A stretch of DNA of 31,698 nucleotides from Elusimicrobia bacterium RIFOXYB2_FULL_49_7 (GTDB taxonomy: Bacteria; Fibrobacterota; OXYB2-FULL-49-7). The stretch covers positions 1 through 31,698 of the forward strand of contig MGVN01000167.1 of the NCBI GenBank assembly GCA_001800515.1. The letters run 5' to 3'. Shown here in pieces: positions 7,555 to 16,419 of the stretch. The first letter of the stretch is position 1; each line of letters opens with the position of its first letter. A model generated the notes under the pieces. The model had not been told where the DNA came from. It did not search any database and saw only the letters and a list, made by a program, of their open reading frames with translations. Both the position numbers and the translations under genes were made by a program.

Positions 7555-8061
7555 TCACACCGTGGTATTCACGAGATTGCGCCGTACCCGGACTTCACTC
7601 GTTGTTTTTCCGAGCCGCCCGTACCCGCTTGTTACATTCCGCTTTCCGGTCACCAATTCAAACGCCGTCTGCACATAAGCCACGGCATCTTTCAACAGTT
7701 GTGTATTGACTTCGTTTAACGCCTTTGCTTGGGTTACGGCGGTCTGGAGTCCGCGCCGAAGCACCAAAAGTTCCTGCGCTTCCTGGGCGGGCAGCATCAG
7801 GGCAATGCGATCCAGCTTTAATGCCGTTTCAGGCAGTCCCAGGATGCGCGCCGATTCCGCAAACAGGGCGAGCCGTTCCTCTTCCGCCCCCTGAATGCGA
7901 AGCGCCATTTCCTCTTTTTGATGGACAATACCGGCCAAGGCCTGGGTATCCGATGAAACGATCTTTTCCTGTTCCAGGACCAACAGCGCCTGAAAATCAC
8001 CATACCATTGGGTCAGGGTTAAAAGCGTCTGTTTCAACCGCGGCAGAGTGGGAAGATTCAT
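7555..8061 (-). CDS. flgN: FlgN-type flagellar export chaperone
   Basis: A 168-residue, mostly helical protein with no signal peptide. Helical heptad patterns run through LKQTLLTLTQWYGDFQALLV and HQKEEMALRIQGAEEERLAL, as in FlgN family chaperones. FlgN binds the C-terminal tails of FlgK and FlgL in the cytoplasm and delivers them to the flagellar export gate. Sequence conservation in this family is low, but the position between flgJ and flgK, the size and the helical pattern fit well. The start overlaps the flgJ stop by 4 nt (ATGA). Confidence 0.85.
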   Translation of the reverse strand: MNLPTLPRLKQTLLTLTQWYGDFQALLVLEQEKIVSSDTQALAGIVHQKEEMALRIQGAEEERLALFAESARILGLPETALKLDRIALMLPAQEAQELLVLRRGLQTAVTQAKALNEVNTQLLKDAVAYVQTAFELVTGKRNVTSGYGRLGKTTSEVRVRRNLVNTTV

Positions 8062-8894
8062 TTTGAACCTCCTTCGACCTGTCGGTAATTGTCCAGATAG
8101 CGCTTGACCTGTTTGACATAGTCCTGCGTTTCCGGATAGGGCGGCACCCCTTGGTTTTCCGTTACCGCTTCAGGACCCGCATTATAGGCGGCCAGGGCCA
8201 AATCCATATCCCCATTGAACCGGTCCATCATTTTTTTCAGGTATTTCGCACCGCCGTTGATGTTGTCGCGGCTGTTGAACACGTTTTTCACGCCCATGTC
8301 CTCAGCCGTACTGTCCACCAACTGCATGAGTCCCTTGGCACCCGCTTTGGAGACCGCATAGGGATTGCCTGCTGATTCCTGACGGATAACGGCTTTGATC
8401 AGATTGGCTTCCAATCCGTATTGATCGGCGCTTTGACGAATCAAGTGCTCAATGGAGGACATATCGGAATTGACATTGCGAGAGGCGGTCGAGGAGGCGG
8501 AAGCACCCAGATTACCGGCCGTGTACTTCATCATCTTGTAATTCATGCTCTTCTGGCTGTTATAGTCGCGAATTTTTCCGGAATAATTTCCCATTTCACC
8601 CTGATTGTTCCTCAAATACCGGTAAAGCATATCGGACATGCCGAGTCCTTTGCCTTCGGATATCTTTTCCGCATATTTGTCCATGAGCATGTCATTAAAA
8701 AACTCTTCGCCCATGCTTTTAGGAACCAGGTCGGAACGTTGAACGGATTCATTCATCACCTTCAACATATAAGAGGTGAACATGGCTTCAAATTGGCGAG
8801 CAACCTTCTTAATCTCCTCATCCTTATATTGTCCGCTCTTGCCGGTATCGGTAGCCGTACCGCTCTTAAGGATGTTATCACTTGAGGTTATCAT
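8058..8894 (-). CDS. flgJ: FlgJ-like rod protein fused to lytic transglycosylase
   Basis: A 278-residue two-domain protein. Residues 30-98 form the rod-binding domain (FEAMFTSYMLKVMNESVQRS, SMGEEFFNDMLMDKYAEKIS, then GMSDMLYRYLR). A Ser-rich linker at 130-147 follows. Residues 148-268 form a soluble lytic transglycosylase domain with catalytic Glu173 (VIRQESAGNPYA), GLMQL (188-192) and AAYNAGP (235-241). FlgJ caps the growing rod and its enzyme domain opens peptidoglycan for it. In enterobacteria that domain is a GH73 glucosaminidase; here it is a GH23-type transglycosylase. No Sec signal is seen, so export would be through the flagellar apparatus. It is the first gene of the flgJ-N-K-L operon behind a sigma-54 promoter; the ATG has only a weak ribosome-binding site. 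Confidence 0.92.
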   Translation of the reverse strand: MITSSDNILKSGTATDTGKSGQYKDEEIKKVARQFEAMFTSYMLKVMNESVQRSDLVPKSMGEEFFNDMLMDKYAEKISEGKGLGMSDMLYRYLRNNQGEMGNYSGKIRDYNSQKSMNYKMMKYTAGNLGASASSTASRNVNSDMSSIEHLIRQSADQYGLEANLIKAVIRQESAGNPYAVSKAGAKGLMQLVDSTAEDMGVKNVFNSRDNINGGAKYLKKMMDRFNGDMDLALAAYNAGPEAVTENQGVPPYPETQDYVKQVKRYLDNYRQVEGGSK

Positions 8895-8944
8895 TCAATT
8901 TAACTCGTTAAATCCTTTTTTTGGATACTCCTCTCCCTAAATAA

Positions 8945-8959
8945 GCAACGGACGTGCCT
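8945..8959 (-). promoter_or_regulatory. Sigma-54 promoter for flgJ-flgN-flgK-flgL
   Basis: The minus strand reads AGGCACGTCCGTTGC followed by T, matching the RpoN consensus (T)GGCACG-N4-TTGCT at every strongly conserved position except the first base. Spacing between GG and GC is exact. Predicted initiation near 8933 gives a leader of about 40 nt before flgJ. The rest of the 246-nt gap (8895-9140) shows nothing else recognisable. Confidence 0.8.
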
Positions 8960-9140
8960 GATTTAGAAAAAGCAATAACGAACTGAAAAACGGCAGGGTA
9001 AGACAAAGAGGAAATAAAAATTGATGAAAATCTTGAAGGTAAAAATAAGCCCTTATAACAGGGAAAAGGGAAAAACCTTACCCCTATCCGAAGGCTTTAA
9101 ATTTTACTTAAAGTTAAGAAATTAAACTGACACACTACAA

Positions 9141-9338
9141 TCAGCGGAAAACAGAGACATTCACGGCTTTTTCGCCGTTCTTACCGGGAGCCAACTCGAA
9201 TTCGACCTCTTCGTTTTCGAGCAGAATATCTCCACGGTTGATGTCATTGATATGCACAAAAACATCCTGGCCGTCCGGCTTGACGATGAAACCATAGCCC
9301 TTTTTGTCGTTGAACCACTTGACCTTGCCGTTTATCAT
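9141..9338 (-). CDS. csp: Cold-shock domain protein (CspA family)
   Basis: A 65-residue single cold-shock domain that binds single-stranded RNA/DNA. It starts [18 protein letters not shown] with RNP1 (KGYGFI, 13-18) and RNP2 (VFVHI, 26-30) intact. The start at 9338 is chosen because it begins exactly at the conserved domain edge and has AAAGGAG 8 nt upstream. A longer frame to 9485 would run through a terminator and into the next gene. It lies only about 38 nt past the terminator of the oxidoreductase gene, leaving little room for its own promoter. Confidence 0.93.
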   Translation of the reverse strand: MINGKVKWFNDKKGYGFIVKPDGQDVFVHINDINRGDILLENEEVEFELAPGKNGEKAVNVSVFR

Positions 9339-9375
9339 GGCATGTACTCCTTTTGGCAATACCGGTATGGACTTG

Positions 9376-9411
9376 AAAAAGGGGGCGGAAGGTTTTTTGC
9401 CCTCCGCCCCC
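9376..9411 (-). terminator. Rho-independent terminator after the PFOR gene
   Basis: On the minus strand GGGGGCGGAGGG and CCTTCCGCCCCC form a 12-bp stem with one imperfect pair and a short A-rich loop, followed by TTTTT. It lies 23 nt after the oxidoreductase stop and 38 nt before the cold-shock gene start. Confidence 0.85.
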
Positions 9412-9433
9412 GGATGGGTTGACTCAGAAAATA

Positions 9434-12400
9434 TCAGGCTTTCTTGGAAAAATCGATTTCCGACAATGCCTTGTAGTAAATCCACTTGTTACTGACATCC
9501 TGCTGGGCCAGTTCCATGAGCCGCTTGGCATCTTCCGGCTTGGTCTTGGTCAGGGATTTGAAACGGGTTTCACCGTAAGCAAAATCCTGCATGGCCAGTG
9601 ACGGCGCTTTGCTGTCAAGTGAGAGCGGGTTTTTGTTCGCTTTGAGCAGGTCGGGATTGAACCGATAGAGCAGGGCATGTCCCGCCTCCACAGCCTTGCG
9701 CTGTTCGTCCAGACCCTTGGTCATGTCGATACCGTGGGCAATACAGTGGCTGTAAGCGATGATAAGGGAGGGCCCATCATAGGCTTCGGCCTCCACAAAA
9801 GCTTTAACCACCTGGTTCATATTACCGCCCAGCGCAACGCGGGCCACATAAATGTTTCCATAGGTCATGCTGATGAGACCGAGGTCTTTTTTGCCTGTGG
9901 GCTTGCCGCCGTCCGCAAACTTGGCCACCGCACCACGCGGGGTGGATTTACTGGCCTGACCGCCGGTATTGGAATAAACTTCCGTGTCCAACACCAGGAT
10001 ATTCACGTTCTTGCCCGAGGCCAGCACATGGTCGAGACCGCCGTAGCCGATATCATAAGCCCAGCCATCACCGCCCACGGCCCAAACGGACTTCTTTACC
10101 AGGGAATCGGCCACAGAAAACAGTTCCTTGCAATCCGGATCCGAACAGCCGCTCAGTTTCTTCTTGAGTTCCGCCACGCGTTTTTGTTGCGCATCAATGG
10201 CTTCGAAGGTGGATTGATCCGCATTCTTGACCTCATTCAAGAGAGCAGCGCAATCCGTGCATTTGCCGGAGGCCAGAATCCTGTCGACCACGGTCAACGC
10301 ATAGTAACGGAATTGGTCGGCCGTAAGACGCATACCGAGAGCCACTTCCGCATTATCCTCAAAGAGGGAATTGGTCCAGGCCGGGCCGCTTCCTTCCGAA
10401 TTCTTGCAGTAGGGCGTGGTAGGCAGGTTACCGCCGTAAATTGAGGAGCAACCCGTGGCGTTGGCGATAATGGCCCTGTCCCCGAAAAGTTGGGTCAGAA
10501 GCTTAATGTAGGCTGTTTCACCGCAACCCGCACACGCACCCGAGTATTCAAACAGCGGGGGCATGAACTGGGAGCCCTTGATGCTGTTGCGTTTGAACAG
10601 CTTTTTATCCGTATCAGGCAGAGAAAGGAAAAAGGCGTAATTCTCCGCTTCCGCATGACGCAGGGGTTCCTGCGGCATCATCTTAATCGCTTCCTTGTCG
10701 CCCTTGGGACAGTTAAAAACGCAGGTTCCGCAACCCGTGCAATCTTCGGGCGCCACCTGAAGGGTGTACTTGAGTCCGGCCAAATCCTTACCGGAAGCGT
10801 CGATTGACTTGAAGGTCTTGGGCGCCTTGGACAAAGAGGCGGGCGCATAAACCTTGGGCCGAATCGCGGCATGGGGACAGACCATGGAACACTGTCCGCA
10901 CTGGATACAGGTTTCCGGATTCCAGAGCGGAATCTTTTCCGCGATATTCCGTTTTTCGTACTGGGTCGTGCCGGTAGGCCAGGTACCATCGACCGGCATT
11001 TCCGATACTTTGACCGAATCGCCGTCCTGACGGATGATCTTGGCCGTGACATTCCTGACGAAATCCGGCGCAAAGGAAGGAACCGTATCCGGAAAAACCG
11101 ATTTGCTCGTGGCCGCAGCCGGAACCTTGACTTCCTGCAGATTGGCGATGGCCTGATCCACCGCATCGACGTTCATTTTGACCACATCGTCGCCCTTGCG
11201 GCCGTAGGTTTTCTTGATAGCCGTTTTAATGGCGTTGATGGCCACATCCGGAGAAATGACTTTGGAGATGTGGAAAAAGACGGTTTGCATGATGGTATTG
11301 ATGCGGGCACCGAGACCGAGGTCTTCGGCAATCTTAACCGCATCAATAACATAGAACTTGATTTTCTTGGTGATAATCTGCTTCTGGACTTCAATGGGCA
11401 ATTTGTCCCATACCTCGTTTGCACCATAGGAGGAGGTGAGAAGGAAAACCGCCCCTTCCTGGGCGTTCTTCAGCATATCGTACTTCTCAAGGAAGGTGAA
11501 CTTGTGGCAGGCAATGAAGTTGGCATGGCTGATAAGATAAGGACTACGGATGGTTTTTTTGCCGAATCGAAGATGCGACACCGTAATGGAGCCCGCCTTC
11601 TTGGAATCGTACACAAAATAACCCTGGGTATTGTTGTCCGTTTCATCGGAAATGATCTTGATGGAGTTTTTGTTCGCACCCACCGTGCCGTCCGCACCGA
11701 GTCCGTAGAAAAGGGCGCGGTAGCAATCGTCACATTCAACGGAGAAACTGGAATCAAAGGCCAGACTCGAATGCGTCACATCCTCTTCAATGCCCACGGT
11801 AAACCGGTTCTTGGGCGACGCCTTTTGGAGTTCGTCGAAAACCGCTTTGGCCATGGCCGGGGTAAATTCCTTGGAACCGAGGCCGTAGCGACCGCCGATG
11901 ACCACCGGGTACTTCTGGAGTTTGAGCAGACCCGCTTCCATGGCTTCACCAAGCGAGGTACGAATGTCGCCGTATAACGGCTCGCCGAGTGAACCGGGTT
12001 CTTTGGTGCGATCGAGGACCGCAATCTTCTTGACCGTAGCCGGCAAAGCCTTGGCAAAATGTTCAACACTGAAGGGGCGATAAAGACGGACAATGAGCAC
12101 ACCGACCTTCCGACCCTTGGCATTCAGGTAATCCACGGTCTCCTGTACGATTTCCGCACCCGAGCACATGACCACCACCACCTCTTCGGCATCCGGGGCG
12201 CCGACATAGTCGAAAAGTTTGTATTGACGGCCCGTGATTTTGGCAAATTTATCCATGGCCTTCTGCACAATGCCGGGGCAAGCCAGATAATAGGGATTGA
12301 CCGTTTCACGTCCCTGGAAATAGACATCCGGATTCTGCGCCGTACCGCGCATGAAAGGGGCCGCAGGATTCAAGCCCCGTTTGCGATGGGCGATGATATC

Positions 12401-12994
12401 GTCCTGGGACATCATGGCCCGCATGTCGTCAAAGGAAAGCTCGTTGATCTTCTGAATTTCGTGCGACGTGCGGAACCCGTCAAAATAATGCATAAAAGGA
12501 ATACGGGATTCCAACGATGCCGCCTGGGAAATCAGGGCAAAATCCATGGCTTCCTGAACGCTGGCCGAAGCCAGGAGGGCAAAGCCGGTTTGACGCACAG
12601 CCATCACGTCCGAATGGTCGCCGAAGATGGAAAGCGCCTGAGCGGCCAACGAACGTGCAGAGACATGAAAGACCGTGGGCGTGAGTTCTCCGGCAATCTT
12701 ATACATATTCGGAATCATTAAGAGCAAGCCCTGGGAGGCGGTAAAGGTGGTGGTCAGCGCACCGGCGGTCAGGGCCCCATGCACGGCACCGGCCGCGCCG
12801 CCTTCGGACTGCATTTCAATAACGGTCGGAACCGTGCCCCATATATTCTTCTCGCCACGGGCGCTCTTTTCGTCCGCCACTTCGCCCATAACCGATGAGG
12901 GGGTGATGGGGTAAATGGCTATCACCTCGTTTGTCGCATGAGCGACATGAGCAACCGCTGTATTACCGTCATAAGGAACCTTCTTTGCTGCCAT
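9434..12994 (-). CDS. nifJ: Pyruvate:ferredoxin (flavodoxin) oxidoreductase
   Basis: A 1186-residue single-chain enzyme of normal family length. It oxidatively decarboxylates pyruvate with CoA to acetyl-CoA and CO2 and reduces ferredoxin or flavodoxin, and it is oxygen sensitive. All parts are present: the N-terminal pyrimidine-binding domain ([14 protein letters not shown]), the transketolase-C-like domain, and two 4Fe-4S motifs, [12 protein letters not shown] (near residue 693) and [12 protein letters not shown] (near 750). The proximal cluster ligands include ACAGCGE (near 817). The thiamine diphosphate site is [12 protein letters not shown] (near 975), followed by [15 protein letters not shown]. 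The start has GGAGG 5 nt upstream. It follows ssb by 51 nt and ends in a strong terminator. It points to fermentative or otherwise anaerobic carbon metabolism. Confidence 0.98.
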   Translation of the reverse strand: MAAKKVPYDGNTAVAHVAHATNEVIAIYPITPSSVMGEVADEKSARGEKNIWGTVPTVIEMQSEGGAAGAVHGALTAGALTTTFTASQGLLLMIPNMYKIAGELTPTVFHVSARSLAAQALSIFGDHSDVMAVRQTGFALLASASVQEAMDFALISQAASLESRIPFMHYFDGFRTSHEIQKINELSFDDMRAMMSQDDIIAHRKRGLNPAAPFMRGTAQNPDVYFQGRETVNPYYLACPGIVQKAMDKFAKITGRQYKLFDYVGAPDAEEVVVVMCSGAEIVQETVDYLNAKGRKVGVLIVRLYRPFSVEHFAKALPATVKKIAVLDRTKEPGSLGEPLYGDIRTSLGEAMEAGLLKLQKYPVVIGGRYGLGSKEFTPAMAKAVFDELQKASPKNRFTVGIEEDVTHSSLAFDSSFSVECDDCYRALFYGLGADGTVGANKNSIKIISDETDNNTQGYFVYDSKKAGSITVSHLRFGKKTIRSPYLISHANFIACHKFTFLEKYDMLKNAQEGAVFLLTSSYGANEVWDKLPIEVQKQIITKKIKFYVIDAVKIAEDLGLGARINTIMQTVFFHISKVISPDVAINAIKTAIKKTYGRKGDDVVKMNVDAVDQAIANLQEVKVPAAATSKSVFPDTVPSFAPDFVRNVTAKIIRQDGDSVKVSEMPVDGTWPTGTTQYEKRNIAEKIPLWNPETCIQCGQCSMVCPHAAIRPKVYAPASLSKAPKTFKSIDASGKDLAGLKYTLQVAPEDCTGCGTCVFNCPKGDKEAIKMMPQEPLRHAEAENYAFFLSLPDTDKKLFKRNSIKGSQFMPPLFEYSGACAGCGETAYIKLLTQLFGDRAIIANATGCSSIYGGNLPTTPYCKNSEGSGPAWTNSLFEDNAEVALGMRLTADQFRYYALTVVDRILASGKCTDCAALLNEVKNADQSTFEAIDAQQKRVAELKKKLSGCSDPDCKELFSVADSLVKKSVWAVGGDGWAYDIGYGGLDHVLASGKNVNILVLDTEVYSNTGGQASKSTPRGAVAKFADGGKPTGKKDLGLISMTYGNIYVARVALGGNMNQVVKAFVEAEAYDGPSLIIAYSHCIAHGIDMTKGLDEQRKAVEAGHALLYRFNPDLLKANKNPLSLDSKAPSLAMQDFAYGETRFKSLTKTKPEDAKRLMELAQQDVSNKWIYYKALSEIDFSKKA

Positions 12995-13045
12995 GTAATC
13001 CTCCGAAGTAAAAGTTTATTTAAGAAATGATAAAATACAAAACCA

Positions 13046-13516
13046 TTAAAAAGGCAGATCCGCATCATCTTTAAGGGCCGAAGCGCCGCTCGGAGGCATG
13101 GCACTCATGCCTTTGCCCATACCGGATTCCGACGCGGTTTCCCCTTCCGCTTCCTCTCCCCCGCCGCCGGTTCCGCTGCCGCCCAACATGACCATCTTAC
13201 CGCCCATGTCGATGACCACTTCCGAAATATATTTCTTATTGCCTTCTTTATCGTCATAGGAACGGTTATCGATACGTCCTTCGAGGTAGACTTGGCGTCC
13301 TTTTTTCAGATACTGGTTCGCAATCTCAGCTAATTTCCCCCAAATGACGATATTATGCCACACCGTCCGGGTTTGCCGATTACCGGATTTGTCTTTGTAT
13401 ATCTCGCTGGTGGCCAATGTAAAAGAGGCCACCGCATTACCGGAAGCGATATACCGGAGTTCCGGGTCCCGCCCCAGATGACCGACCAAAATTGCTTTGT
13501 TGACTCCGCCTGCCAT
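13046..13516 (-). CDS. ssb: Single-stranded DNA-binding protein
   Basis: A 156-residue SSB with the OB fold at about 1-110 ([20 protein letters not shown], then the [14 protein letters not shown] segment). A Gly/Glu-rich flexible linker follows, and the C-terminal tip is DDADLPF, the acidic tail that recruits replication and repair partners. The start at 13516 is chosen because [12 protein letters not shown] matches the family N-terminus; the ribosome-binding site there is weak. It sits between the ThiD2-like gene and the oxidoreductase gene on the same strand, with gaps of 61 and 51 nt. Confidence 0.95.
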   Translation of the reverse strand: MAGGVNKAILVGHLGRDPELRYIASGNAVASFTLATSEIYKDKSGNRQTRTVWHNIVIWGKLAEIANQYLKKGRQVYLEGRIDNRSYDDKEGNKKYISEVVIDMGGKMVMLGGSGTGGGGEEAEGETASESGMGKGMSAMPPSGASALKDDADLPF

Positions 13517-13577
13517 GGTTTGACTTTCGTTAAAGGAATAAAAATCGGAAACAAAAAAAGATAGACATCCGCACCGG

Positions 13578-14030
13578 TTATTGTAAAGTAAAATTCCTCT
13601 CTTTTTCCGAAGATATTGGGACCAAATGCGGATAAATCCGCTTCTCGATATCATACAGCCTGAATCGAATTTCCTTCATCTCCGAGGCGGCCGCCCCATC
13701 AATCAGTTTCAGGAATTCCTCCAGCACGCGGGCCGCTTCCTGGCACCGTTTAAAATTGGCTGTTGTCAATTCCGATAAGGAAGCCCGTTTACTCTCCAAA
13801 CCGCAGGTTATCCGCCGTCCGGGATCGCCCGAACTGTTGCGGGCCAATAAACGGATCCGAACAGAGACTTTTTTTTCGCAACCGCTGATCTGATGACGAA
13901 GTGTTTTTAGAATCGGAAATGTTTTTTTATTGGAACGAACCAACCGTTCGATTTCCTCCACCACGCGAAGACCTTCCCGGAGACGGTTGAAATTGGCGTC
14001 CACCACGCGGAAAAGAGCCTTATCGGCCAT
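13578..14030 (-). CDS. Stand-alone ThiD2-like protein
   Basis: A 150-residue helical protein matching the domain usually found in front of ThiE (thiamine-phosphate synthase) in cyanobacteria, Chlorobi and relatives. The signature is [19 protein letters not shown] near the N-terminus. A second, related helix [20 protein letters not shown] in the C-terminal half looks like an internal duplication. The domain has been proposed to act as an alternative hydroxymethylpyrimidine phosphate kinase, but I cannot confirm activity from sequence. No ThiE catalytic domain follows, so this copy stands alone. The start at 14030 has GGAAG 7 nt upstream and overlaps the end of gcvT by 11 nt, so the two are translationally linked. 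A role in thiamine supply for the TPP-dependent oxidoreductase downstream is inference. Confidence 0.7.
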   Translation of the reverse strand: MADKALFRVVDANFNRLREGLRVVEEIERLVRSNKKTFPILKTLRHQISGCEKKVSVRIRLLARNSSGDPGRRITCGLESKRASLSELTTANFKRCQEAARVLEEFLKLIDGAAASEMKEIRFRLYDIEKRIYPHLVPISSEKERNFTLQ

Positions 14031-15093
14031 GAATGAACTTCCGCTTGCCGGAAAGCGCGGATAAAAGACGGCCGCGAACATCGATATCGAGATAATCGCC
14101 TGCCGCCACGGCTGCGGAATCAACACGGGCCAAAGCAATCCCTTTGTTTAAGATCGGAGAGTGGCCGCCGGACGTGACAACGCCGACTTCGACGCCCTGC
14201 TTAAAGACCTTGCAATCAGCACGGGGAATCCCTTTATCCTCACAGACCAGACCGATGATCTTTTTCTTCAGTCCCTGCTGTTTGGAGGCGATCAGCGCCT
14301 CTTTGCCGATAAAGGGATCAGGACAATTCAAATCGACAATCCAACCCAATCCGGCTTCAAGTACATTGGTCTTTCCGTTGATCTCGTGGCCATACAGGGT
14401 ATATCCCATCTCTAAACGAAGGGTGTCGCGCGCGCCCAGGCCGCACGGTGTGACACCGGCATGGAGAAGGGCATCCCAGAGCTCCACGGCAAATTCGTCG
14501 CGAAGGGTGATTTCAAAGCCGTCTTCGCCGGTATAGCCGGTCCGGGAGGCCAGGAACTCCTTGCCCTGAAGCCGGTTTTTACCGATGGAAAAGGCGGGGG
14601 CATTGGATAACGGGGTTTCGCAAAGCGTGTCAAGAATACGGGCAGCGTCCGGACCCTGAACCGCCAAAATAGCATACTCTGCGCTGAGATTGTCTATCTG
14701 CACCTCCCCTTTCTCATTTTCCTTGAGCCAGCGGAGATCCTTTTCGATATTGGCGGCATTGACAATCATCATGTAGCGATTGATGCCGAGACAGTAGACC
14801 AATAAATCATCGACCGCACCGCCGTCCGGATAGCACATCAGCGTATAAACCGCTTTGTTGGGTTCCAATTTTCGAATATCCGCGGTCACCATGGTTTGTA
14901 AAAAAGAAGGGACATCCCGACCGCTGAGAAAGAAATTTCCCATATGCGACACGTCGAAGATACCGGCATGGTGACGCACGGCCATATGTTCGGCAACGAT
15001 GCCGCTATATTGGATAGGCATATCGAATCCGGCGAACTCCGCCATTTTGGCGTTTAGACCGAGATGCTTTGGATGGAGTACTGTTTTCTTCAT
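14020..15093 (-). CDS. gcvT: Glycine cleavage system aminomethyltransferase (T-protein)
   Basis: A 357-residue T-protein, which transfers the methylene group from the lipoyl-bound intermediate to tetrahydrofolate and releases ammonia. Motifs include FDMPIQYSGIVAEHMAVR (23-40), FDVSHMG (46-52), and PDGGAVDDLLVY (89-100) with the conserved acid at Asp96. Later motifs are GYTGEDGFEI and the C-terminal GHSP segment. The start at 15093 is preferred over 15141 because MKKTVLHPKHLGLNAKM matches the family start and GAGG lies about 7 nt upstream. No gcvH or gcvP is seen nearby, so the other subunits must be elsewhere. It is the first gene of the gcvT-thiD2-ssb-nifJ run. Confidence 0.95.
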   Translation of the reverse strand: MKKTVLHPKHLGLNAKMAEFAGFDMPIQYSGIVAEHMAVRHHAGIFDVSHMGNFFLSGRDVPSFLQTMVTADIRKLEPNKAVYTLMCYPDGGAVDDLLVYCLGINRYMMIVNAANIEKDLRWLKENEKGEVQIDNLSAEYAILAVQGPDAARILDTLCETPLSNAPAFSIGKNRLQGKEFLASRTGYTGEDGFEITLRDEFAVELWDALLHAGVTPCGLGARDTLRLEMGYTLYGHEINGKTNVLEAGLGWIVDLNCPDPFIGKEALIASKQQGLKKKIIGLVCEDKGIPRADCKVFKQGVEVGVVTSGGHSPILNKGIALARVDSAAVAAGDYLDIDVRGRLLSALSGKRKFIHGR

Positions 15094-15177
15094 TCGACCG
15101 CCTCTTTTAAAAAAAACAAGATAATTTGTTCTGATTTGCAAAGTAAAATATTAATTCATCTTCCTTGAAAAGACGCG

Positions 15178-15207
15178 TTGACACTTTCATTCGTCCGAAA
15201 TTATACT
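15178..15207 (+). promoter_or_regulatory. Sigma-70-type promoter before the anti-sigma-like kinase
   Basis: TTGACA (15178-15183), an 18-bp spacer and TATACT (15202-15207) make the best housekeeping-type promoter in the window. The expected start is near 15214, only about 4 nt before the ATG at 15218. The transcript would then be almost leaderless, or translation starts further in. Confidence 0.6.
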
Positions 15208-15217
15208 TCTTTGTATA

Positions 15218-16273
15218 ATGAAAACATATTCGCCCCTCCGATTGGATGAAGCGGGAAAAGATCTCCGCAACCGTACGCCCATCCCAGATACGTTGCCGAC
15301 GATCGGCGGACTGAAAATGACCCTGACGCGAACCGACCACCCCTTAACGAATCAAGGCATGGAAATTCTTCCGCTGTCGGACGACGAAACCGCTTTCCTT
15401 TTTTTTCAGGTTCATCCGGACGAACCGGCCGGACGCCCCTTTTCCGCCATGTGCAAGATGGCCTTCCGTTTTTGCCTGAAGCCCGAGTGCAAACCCGGCG
15501 AGGTTCTTTCTCAGGTCAACAGGCTCCTCTTTGACCATATCGCCCCCCTGCACTATCTGACCGCTTTTCTCGCTATTCTCGATCACCGGACCCATCACCT
15601 TCGCTTTGCCAATGCAGGACATTCGCCGTTAAGCTTCCGCTCCTCCCGACATCCGTCGCCCACCGTCAATCTGTTGGCGGAAGGCGTGCCCTGCGCCATT
15701 TTTAACGCCGCAACCTATCCGGAAAATAAGATTCAGATGCCGGAGGCGACAGTGCTCTTCATGACGCTGCAAAAGGCTTACACCTTTACCTGCCAACTGA
15801 CTGAGCCGCCGCGTCAGCAGGCATGGTTGTCGCTCTGCGGACTCCCCCCGGACGGGCACTATGACATCAAAACACTGCGGGACTTCGACGATATGATGGC
15901 CTTTCTGAAAGATCGGGTCGATTATCTGGATCGCATGGGGTGCACGATAAAATTTCTGAAAAATTTCAGATTGGTCATACTGGAACTGGTGACCAATGCC
16001 ATTCTCCACGGCAATCGCGGAGACACGTCAAAAAGGGTCATCACGGTATTTGAAACAACCGCGGACCATATCCTGTTCGGCGTCATAGACGAGGGAGAGG
16101 GGTATGACGAAAAACAACTCCCCGATCCGCTCTGTCCGACAAATCTGACCAGACAGCAAGGTCGAGGAGTCTTTCTCGTGAAACACTATACGGATGAATT
16201 TCGGTTGTGCGGAAACGGTAATTGCACGGTGATTAAGTTCGACCGGCACAACCCGAAACATTCCCGGGGGTGA
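15218..16273 (+). CDS. Anti-sigma-type kinase fused to degenerate SpoIIE phosphatase
   Basis: A 351-residue cytoplasmic regulator. Residues about 55-200 align with the SpoIIE/RsbU PP2C phosphatase fold (LTAFLAILDHRTHHLRFANAGHSP is the core). The metal-binding D-x-x-GHG element is replaced by FQVHPDEPAG (63-72), and the C-terminal YTDG by FMTLQK (181-186). The phosphatase is therefore probably inactive. Residues about 240-345 form an intact HATPase of the RsbW/SpoIIAB type: N-box ELVTNAILHG (256-265), DEGEGYD (291-297) and GRGVFLVKHYTDEF (315-328). Such kinases bind sigma factors or phosphorylate STAS-domain partners. No partner gene is in the window. A downstream ATG at 15317 with GGCGGA upstream is an alternative start that would lose only an unconserved N-terminus. 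Confidence 0.85.
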   Translation: MKTYSPLRLDEAGKDLRNRTPIPDTLPTIGGLKMTLTRTDHPLTNQGMEILPLSDDETAFLFFQVHPDEPAGRPFSAMCKMAFRFCLKPECKPGEVLSQVNRLLFDHIAPLHYLTAFLAILDHRTHHLRFANAGHSPLSFRSSRHPSPTVNLLAEGVPCAIFNAATYPENKIQMPEATVLFMTLQKAYTFTCQLTEPPRQQAWLSLCGLPPDGHYDIKTLRDFDDMMAFLKDRVDYLDRMGCTIKFLKNFRLVILELVTNAILHGNRGDTSKRVITVFETTADHILFGVIDEGEGYDEKQLPDPLCPTNLTRQQGRGVFLVKHYTDEFRLCGNGNCTVIKFDRHNPKHSRG

Positions 16274-16275
16274 TT

Positions 16276-16365
16276 TTACTTCTTTTTGTGGCGGTTCTTC
16301 CTTCTCCGTTTCTTGAGCTTGTGCGTATTGATTTTGTGGCGCTTGCGTTTTTTTCCGCAGGGCAT
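16276..16365 (-). CDS. Small basic ribosomal protein, AURKAIP1/COX24 family
   Basis: A 29-codon gene, too short for usual gene finders. The peptide begins MPCGKKRKRHKINTHKLKKR and ends RRKNRHKKK. This matches the pattern of tiny very basic proteins annotated as AURKAIP1/COX24-domain proteins (related to mitochondrial mS38 and actinobacterial bS22), as recalled for Bacteroidota/Chlorobi. These bind the small ribosomal subunit. AGGAAGGA lies about 7 nt before the ATG. It converges with the kinase gene with a 2-nt gap between stops. The family call rests on the recalled pattern; expression is supported by the strong ribosome-binding site. Confidence 0.8.
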   Translation of the reverse strand: MPCGKKRKRHKINTHKLKKRRRKNRHKKK

Positions 16366-16419
16366 GTCGTGTCCTTCCTTTTTAGGTTTCACTTCGGTGC
16401 ATAAGGCACCCTTTATTCA

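Noticed and set aside
10871..11977. 368-codon open frame on the plus strand, antisense to the oxidoreductase gene
   Set aside because: It is the mirror of a clearly real gene with strong codon bias; the translation has no recognisable motif and many similar mirrors flank it.
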